A stretch of 20,103 nt of DNA from a virus: IMG/VR virus record IMGVR_UViG_3300045417_000040, positions 1 through 20,103 of that record. One strand, written 5' to 3'. Below are positions 17,001 to 20,103 of the stretch, in pieces. The number at the start of each line of letters is the position of its first letter. Within the stretch, counting starts at the first letter, position 1. The notes beneath the pieces are model-generated. The model worked only from the letters and a program-made list of their open reading frames with translations. It did no database searches and was not told where the DNA came from. The position numbers and the translations under genes are program-made.

Positions 17001-18793
17001 GCAGATTCAGTAGATTTAGAAGGTAAACCAGTAATTTTTACATTACTAAAAATATCTTTGGGCCAATTTAGAATTTCTACCTTACTGACTGTTGTTTTTA
17101 TTTCATTGCCAATTTTAGATATATCAATACCCTTGCCTTTTTCTTGACCAGTTAACATTCCTTTTATGTTATTAAAGGCTATACTTGCACCTTCCTGACC
17201 CATACCTTTGGCAAAATTCATCATCTGATCTGGTTTAATTACAGCTTCTAATCCATGTAGTTCAGCAAGTGTTCCTTTACCCCAATCTTCAAACAGTTTA
17301 CCAGCTGCTTCGATACTGCCGCCTTCACGTTTTATTGGCTTTTCGTTTCTAATATCTCTTATTTCCTTAATCCCTTGATATATTTTAGATAACCATTCTA
17401 TCCCTGTTTCAACCGTAGTGACAATCTTTGTATCGATTTTTTTGGCCGCCTCAAAACCCCCAGCTTTCTCGAATCCCTTAACCAGCATAGGTGCTAGATT
17501 TTTTCCTTGACCTTTGCTTTCAACATACTCCTTAGCCAACTGGTCATTAGTTTTTCCACCTGTACCACCTGGTACTTTTTGTGTTAGATCACCTAATGCT
17601 GATAATGACCCTGTAGCCTTACCTGTTTTAGGATCTCTACTCTGTTCACTATTTTTAATAAAAGTACCTATTATACTTGTTAGACCTGCTTCAAAATCTT
17701 GCATTCTTGCTTGTGCTGTAATCATAACTTGAGTTAATCCAGCACGTTTTTTTTGTTCCTCTAAAATAGCATCACGTTGTTTCTTCATTGCTTCAGCGAC
17801 ATCATCTGTGCCTTTCATAAATGTTTTCAAGCCTTGATAGGCTGCATCATTTACTTCTACATTTTTAGCCACTGCTTTAGCTGCATCACCAACTCCTATA
17901 GCCCCTAATGTTAATAATGCCCTATTACTTTGATTAGCCATATTAGCCTGCTTGGCATTTTCCATAGCACTTTTAGATGCTTCAATATTTGCATAACTTA
18001 ATTCTTTAGCACTTTCTGCTGTTTTCATTGATGCATCGCCAAATAAAGCCAATTGCATCTGTGCATCCTTACTGGTGGCTGTGCCTGTGGCAAAAAATTC
18101 TTTAAATAGTTGCCCTTGACCTATTGCTTCTGCTTGTAGTAGTTGTTGAGCATAGGCCTCACGTGCCTTTTTTTCTGCCTCAAAACCTTGCTCTGCAGCA
18201 ATTAATCTAAATTTACTTTCTACCTGTCCATCAACTGCTGCTTTTTTAAGTTTTTCTTCCTGCTCTCTACGACTAACACCTGTTAACTTGGCTACCATAT
18301 CCATTTCTGCACCAAGTTCAGCAGCAGCCTTAGCTGTACGTGCCTGACCTTCAACAGTATTATCTGTACTAGATTTTTGAAATCCTATCTGTACTGCTAA
18401 AAGTTCATTTAAATCCTTACTGGTATACCCCATCTGCCTAAGATTTTCAGTGAGACCGCTTTCAAAAAATGCCTTACTAAAATCTCCAAATATTCTTGTT
18501 CCTTGGCTTACACTACCACCAAGACCAGTGAATAAAGCAGCATTATTTTTAGTATTATCTGTTAAAACTTTAGCATATTCGTCTAAACTCAAACGAGCAT
18601 TGGCAGCAGCAACTCTCATTGCTACCATATCATTATTAAATGAATTTCCTGTAACACTTAGATCTTGAAATGTCTTGGCCATTGAGCCAAGTTCGGTACC
18701 AAGCTTACGAACTACAGGAATACTGCTGGCGACGGCGCCTGATAACTTTTCAAAGCCTGTAGCTAACTTTTTTGTATTATCAGATTCAGCCAT
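14060..18793 (-). CDS. Giant tape-measure-like tail protein, 1577 aa
   Basis: The protein is largely alpha-helical and very long. The N-terminal 480 residues are Ala/Gly/Ser-rich helical segments like those of phage tape measures (LDEYAKVLTDNTKNNAALFTG region). The middle (about 600-1260) is Lys/Glu/Gln-rich coiled coil with tandem repeats. The C-terminus contains acidic repeats (about 1290-1425) and a final coiled coil (LDDVVKVLEQLNMSIGRLTNKVEE). It lies upstream of the portal gene and diverges from gp26, and gp26 with gp51 belongs to the hub pathway on which T4 gp29 (590 aa) depends. If fully helical it would span over 200 nm, so parts are probably not extended. The start has no strong ribosome site but follows a GATAAATA late box. 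A non-tape-measure structural role remains possible. Confidence 0.6.
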   Translation of the reverse strand: MAESDNTKKLATGFEKLSGAVASSIPVVRKLGTELGSMAKTFQDLSVTGNSFNNDMVAMRVAAANARLSLDEYAKVLTDNTKNNAALFTGLGGSVSQGTRIFGDFSKAFFESGLTENLRQMGYTSKDLNELLAVQIGFQKSSTDNTVEGQARTAKAAAELGAEMDMVAKLTGVSRREQEEKLKKAAVDGQVESKFRLIAAEQGFEAEKKAREAYAQQLLQAEAIGQGQLFKEFFATGTATSKDAQMQLALFGDASMKTAESAKELSYANIEASKSAMENAKQANMANQSNRALLTLGAIGVGDAAKAVAKNVEVNDAAYQGLKTFMKGTDDVAEAMKKQRDAILEEQKKRAGLTQVMITAQARMQDFEAGLTSIIGTFIKNSEQSRDPKTGKATGSLSALGDLTQKVPGGTGGKTNDQLAKEYVESKGQGKNLAPMLVKGFEKAGGFEAAKKIDTKIVTTVETGIEWLSKIYQGIKEIRDIRNEKPIKREGGSIEAAGKLFEDWGKGTLAELHGLEAVIKPDQMMNFAKGMGQEGASIAFNNIKGMLTGQEKGKGIDISKIGNEIKTTVSKVEILNWPKDIFSNVKITGLPSKSTESASADTKKSEAQNKTEKAQQAIKESGDTLPKQEKARTEAEQAQIKQQEQEAKFRRIGIEKGEAAEKKAREDYAREQEQQVKLTKWREDELKARIIGIREGTEAEKKFRDTLPNHEKARTEAEQAQIKQQEQEAKFRRISIEKGETAEKKAREDYAREQEQQVKLTKWREDELKIQTTGIREGAEAAQKMRDSIAKQADVKTIKTSETKVTVDGKNVDPNSPEGQAVIKQMDAVKANLENSMSSMLNLTKNSFGDIAELKNDQSKISNTKVTINGKDVDPNSKEGQSVVKEMEESKNRLEKMMSSMMSGVVEKRTEPREREQEKLTNEVVKENLPIQGLQEKSDNLKLKAEQDYNDHWVKTRDEATKKVLALEEKAAHQKLDKFEKNELENQKLMKEAADSEIAIRAANIEKYKKETEETKVVKNDTTNEMSNLTNLTMKDQKNELEKQAEPVQNVFKNMIPIKEMQQQQSHLKSKLTDEEKKFLAEVTSLSKEHKEELRTSLWETNNLDRESIAKHNDIIKDLQKKKNERELTAEEEHQLSVSTASAKNMQDDVEKRQEQLHLIRNMRRYNEQIELETLEEQARKELELMKEVDAEKTRKAEEFNQEIIKEQIKTDDARLDATKHANDLLQEQFLLANDAILGSVGGMTDAVISAQDVFMQEVNALFDMPVDSAAEDQFEMPPDLAAKAQETLMQEVNASLIGRDFDSDISEFIESRGNDSEELRVEDPVDAGIKERDFDSDIFDLIESRRNDSKELDMAAGPVDIGVNGLDFDSDISKLITGMNSKELDMAAGPVDIGVNGLDFDSDGSRRNDSEELDMAAGPVDTSAAGLDVTSAMNNLSRSLPQAQELNKEPPKSESQFSRIDMGGFTLGPNGLPIPKPKAQGQEAANAVKQEKEADKNKATQASVRQIDNQIDKTNTAKDSDKKQSEGDKSKKTLDDVVKVLEQLNMSIGRLTNKVEESGKQQVQATKNLNGNLYNV
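14582..14749. repeat. Two near-perfect copies of a 96-bp tandem unit within the tape-measure gene
   Basis: About 71 bases starting with ATCTGAGTC at 14582 recur identically starting at 14678 (period 96 bp, 32 residues). They encode LDMAAGPVDIGVNGLDFDSD. More diverged copies flank them between about 14520 and 14910 (SRRNDSEEL, DFDSDISEFIESR). The near-identity of the two best copies points to recent duplication or recombination. Confidence 0.85.
16435..16926. repeat. 246-bp tandem duplication in the tape-measure gene
   Basis: Bases 16491-16680 match 16737-16926 with about six mismatches by eye; the spacing is 246 bp, or exactly 82 codons. The intervening parts (16435-16490 against 16681-16736) are related but diverged. 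The repeated protein segment contains KARTEAEQAQIKQQEQEAKF and REDYAREQEQQVKLTKWRED. A more diverged relative of its FRRI...AEKKARE part lies near residue 193-225. Confidence 0.9.
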
Positions 18794-18817
18794 ATTTTTT
18801 TACCAGAAATATACGTT

Positions 18818-18825
18818 TATAAATA
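18818..18825 (+). promoter_or_regulatory. T4-type late promoter (TATAAATA) for the gp26 gene
   Basis: A perfect TATAAATA on the plus strand, 27 bases before the gp26 ATG and within the 59-bp divergent gap. A GGAG ribosome site at 18844-18847 lies 5 bases before that ATG. Confidence 0.75.
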
Positions 18826-18835
18826 CTAATGTAAT

Positions 18836-18843
18836 TATTTATC
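18836..18843 (-). promoter_or_regulatory. T4-type late promoter box (GATAAATA) for the tape-measure operon
   Basis: Minus-strand GATAAATA, 42 bases before the tape-measure ATG, one base from the consensus and identical to the box at 3452-3459. It lies downstream of, and faces, the plus-strand TATAAATA at 18818, so the two transcripts overlap by a few tens of bases at their 5' ends. Confidence 0.6.
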
Positions 18844-18852
18844 GGAGTCATT

Positions 18853-19692
18853 ATGCCACAAGGAAACCCTCTTTCAAAGTATTTTAGACAACCCAAAATT
18901 TATGTAGCATTTCCCAGCAAAGGATCTTACTATCCACCTAATTCATTTAATGGTAATAGCAACAATGCACCAATATTTGGAATGACTGGCATGGATGAAA
19001 TATTAATGAAAACTCCAGATGCATTATTCAATGGTCAAAGCACTGTAAAAGTAATTGAAAGTTGCTGTCCATATATAAAAGATGCTTGGAAAATGCCAAG
19101 TATCGATGTTGATTATATTTTAATCGCCATAAGAATAGCCACCTATGGTAATGAAATGGATGTAACACATCGTTGTCCTAATTGTCAAACCGCGAACGAC
19201 TATAGCATAAACTTACATACAGTGTTATCATATCTTCAAAACCAAGACTACGATGGGAAGATAAAAATTGCAGATCTTTTAATTACTATAAAACCATTGA
19301 CCTATGAAGAAATAACAAGATTTAATGTAGAAAATTACAAACTACAAAAAATGCTATATCAACTTAGTAAATTAGAAAATAGTGGTAATGAAGAACAGAC
19401 TTTACAAAAACAGGATGATATCTATAAACGTATTGCGGAAATGCAAATAGAACTATTTGAAATTAGTATAGAAAATGTGCAACTACCAGATACTATAGTA
19501 GATGATTTTGAAATGATATCAGAATGGATTAGAAATAGTGATAAAGAATTTTATAAAAAAATCAAAGAAAAATTAGAATCAAATAAACGTCAATGGGATA
19601 TTCCACAACAAGATGTACAGTGTCCTGAATGTAATTATGTTAGTAAAATTCAAATTAATATGGATCAAGCAAATTTTTTCGCCAGAGGCTAA
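18853..19692 (+). CDS. 26: Baseplate hub protein (T4 gp26-like), 279 aa
   Basis: T4 gp26 acts in baseplate hub assembly (PF12322-type family by recollection). Seen: the N-terminal block KIYVAFPSKGSYYPP, then GMTGMDEILMKTPDALFNG (44-61) and VIESCCPYIKDAWKMPSIDVDYILIAIRIATYG (68-99), which are the characteristic conserved core. A CPNC at 108-111 and CPEC at 257-260 could form a zinc-ribbon pair bracketing the helical C-terminal half. It starts at an ATG with GGAG upstream and a late promoter. It is the only complete gene on the plus strand and diverges from the tape-measure gene. Its end lies on a slippery run (see 19671-19680), so part of the product may be extended into the -1 frame. Confidence 0.85.
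   Translation: MPQGNPLSKYFRQPKIYVAFPSKGSYYPPNSFNGNSNNAPIFGMTGMDEILMKTPDALFNGQSTVKVIESCCPYIKDAWKMPSIDVDYILIAIRIATYGNEMDVTHRCPNCQTANDYSINLHTVLSYLQNQDYDGKIKIADLLITIKPLTYEEITRFNVENYKLQKMLYQLSKLENSGNEEQTLQKQDDIYKRIAEMQIELFEISIENVQLPDTIVDDFEMISEWIRNSDKEFYKKIKEKLESNKRQWDIPQQDVQCPECNYVSKIQINMDQANFFARG
19671..19680 (+). promoter_or_regulatory. Putative -1 ribosomal frameshift site
   Basis: In the gp26 frame the bases read A AAT TTT TTC. This contains two overlapping X XXY YYZ slippery heptamers, A AAT TTT (19671-19677) and T TTT TTC (19674-19680). The zero frame stops 10 bases later (TAA at 19690). The -1 frame, closed by TAA at 19656-19658, then stays open to 19913. A slip after TTC gives a 353-aa fusion (276 + 77). 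Confidence 0.6.
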
Positions 19693-19913
19693 TCTATATT
19701 CCAGACTCTGAACTTGAAGATTTATTCAAGGATATGGAATTAGCCACAAAAAGAATTAAAGACGATATTTTTACTATAAGTTGGTATATGCGCGGCGGGG
19801 TTACTGCTGAAGAATTATTTCATGTATATAGTGCAGAAGATCGTGCTATTATTAATGATATAATTAAAATTAATATAGAAAATACTAAAAAAAGTGGACT
19901 TCCTTTACTTTGA
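19680..19913 (+). CDS. gp51-like hub/tail-assembly reading frame, likely made as a -1 frameshift extension of gp26
   Basis: The -1 frame downstream of the slippery run encodes 77 residues containing LEDLFKDMELATKRIKDDIF, ISWYMRGGVTAEELFHVYS and a C-terminus KKSGLPLL. The YMRG...E...LS-type-ED/ER...GLPLL layout is what I recall for short gp51-type baseplate hub catalysts that follow gp26 in aquatic T4-like phages. No ATG, GTG or TTG occurs between the frame's opening (19659) and ATG 19734. That ATG has only AAGG two bases away, too close for a normal ribosome site, and would remove the first 18 residues. The coordinates given are for the extension; independent initiation at 19734 is the alternative. 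The 3' end overlaps the convergent gene by 9 bp. Confidence 0.65.
   Translation, partial: RQRLIYIPDSELEDLFKDMELATKRIKDDIFTISWYMRGGVTAEELFHVYSAEDRAIINDIIKINIENTKKSGLPLL
19713..19730 (+). other. Inverted repeat downstream of the frameshift site
   Basis: CTTGAA and TTCAAG form a perfect 6-bp stem around a 6-base loop (GATTTA). It starts 32 bases after the slippery run, farther than a usual frameshift stimulator. It overlaps the AAGG in front of ATG 19734, so it could instead hide that start. Confidence 0.35.
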
Positions 19914-20103
19914 CCCTAAACCCATAGTTCGTAAAGTCATTCTAGCCGCAAGATCACTTATACTCATCCCTGGGTCTAGGATATCTTTAGCTGATGGGGT
20001 GTTAGAACTATCTGGATTATTGATATCTGTTTCTTTTTCATTATTCTTTTCTGGATTATTGATATCTGTTTCTTTTTCATTATTATTTTTTGCTCTATAG
20101 CCT
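19905..20103 (-). CDS. Unknown protein, C-terminal part only
   Basis: An open frame enters from the right edge and stops at 19905-19907 after 65 visible residues. It begins with an Asn/Glu/Lys-rich, low-complexity stretch containing two copies of a 13-residue unit (NNEKETDINNPEK-type), then a more ordered C-terminus, DILDPGMSISDLAARMTLRTMGLGSK. I do not recognise the family. The repeat looks like a flexible linker. The gene is convergent with gp26/gp51 and its end overlaps theirs by 9 bp. No terminator is visible. A real gene is favoured because the frame is open to the edge and the C-terminus has ordinary composition. Confidence 0.55.
   Translation of the reverse strand, partial: GYRAKNNNEKETDINNPEKNNEKETDINNPDSSNTPSAKDILDPGMSISDLAARMTLRTMGLGSK
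20011..20088. repeat. Two copies of a 39-bp tandem repeat
   Basis: TCTGGATTATTGATATCTGT and the following bases at 20011 recur at 20050 (period 39 bp, 13 codons); the copies are identical over about 35 bases. It falls inside the partial minus-strand gene and preserves its frame. Confidence 0.85.

Noticed and set aside
19894-20100. Plus-strand open frame with hydrophobic repeats (a membrane-like 68-aa protein)
   Set aside because: Its repeats are the complement of the minus-strand Asn/Glu/Lys repeat, whose frame is open to the edge. The plus frame has no ribosome site and begins inside the gp51-like frame.

Overview
The window is a late structural and morphogenesis segment of an AT-rich, T4-like contractile-tailed phage. 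It holds recognisable homologues of T4 portal gp20, prohead core gp67/68, prohead protease gp21, scaffold gp22, major capsid protein gp23 and baseplate hub gp26, plus a short reading frame that looks gp51-like. T4-type late promoter boxes (TATAAATA and close variants) sit in front of several transcription units. The low GC content, the fibre proteins and the sugar/methyltransferase-type genes inside the head operon suggest a phage of an aquatic bacterium (the style of cyanophage or SAR11-phage T4 relatives). The host cannot be read from this sequence. No tRNA, CRISPR array, integrase or insertion sequence is seen, and coding density is very high.

Layout. Nearly everything is on the minus strand, so transcription runs from right to left. 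From about 18.8 kb down: a giant coiled-coil tape-measure-like protein (1577 aa), portal, an 81-aa conserved-looking small protein, a class I methyltransferase, a sialyltransferase-fold (GT42/MptE-like) protein, then the canonical head cassette: acidic core protein, protease, scaffold, major capsid. A perfect 10-bp-stem terminator (6776-6801) follows the capsid gene. Beyond it lie a GT-A-like glycosyltransferase, then a late promoter (6051-6058) and four small or medium virion/fibre genes, then another late-type promoter (3452-3459) with a structured leader and a 911-aa fibre-like protein. A further fibre/baseplate-like gene runs off the left edge.

On the right, a 59-bp divergent intergenic region carries back-to-back late promoters. 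One serves the tape-measure gene leftwards; the other serves gp26 rightwards. The gp26 frame ends at a stretch that reads as two overlapping canonical -1 slippery heptamers (A AAT TTT and T TTT TTC). The -1 frame then stays open for 77 codons and has no usable start codon near its beginning. This is the layout of a tail-assembly chaperone frameshift (as in lambda G/GT) and is the most interesting observation here. A convergent minus-strand gene with a 39-bp tandem repeat enters from the right edge.

Working together, gp22, gp67-like and gp21 build and process the prohead around gp20, with gp23 as shell. The tape-measure and gp26/gp51-like genes build the tail and hub, and the left-hand genes supply fibres and other exposed virion parts. 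The three sugar/methyl-transfer type genes placed among the head genes may modify virion or host surface molecules; that last role is inference.
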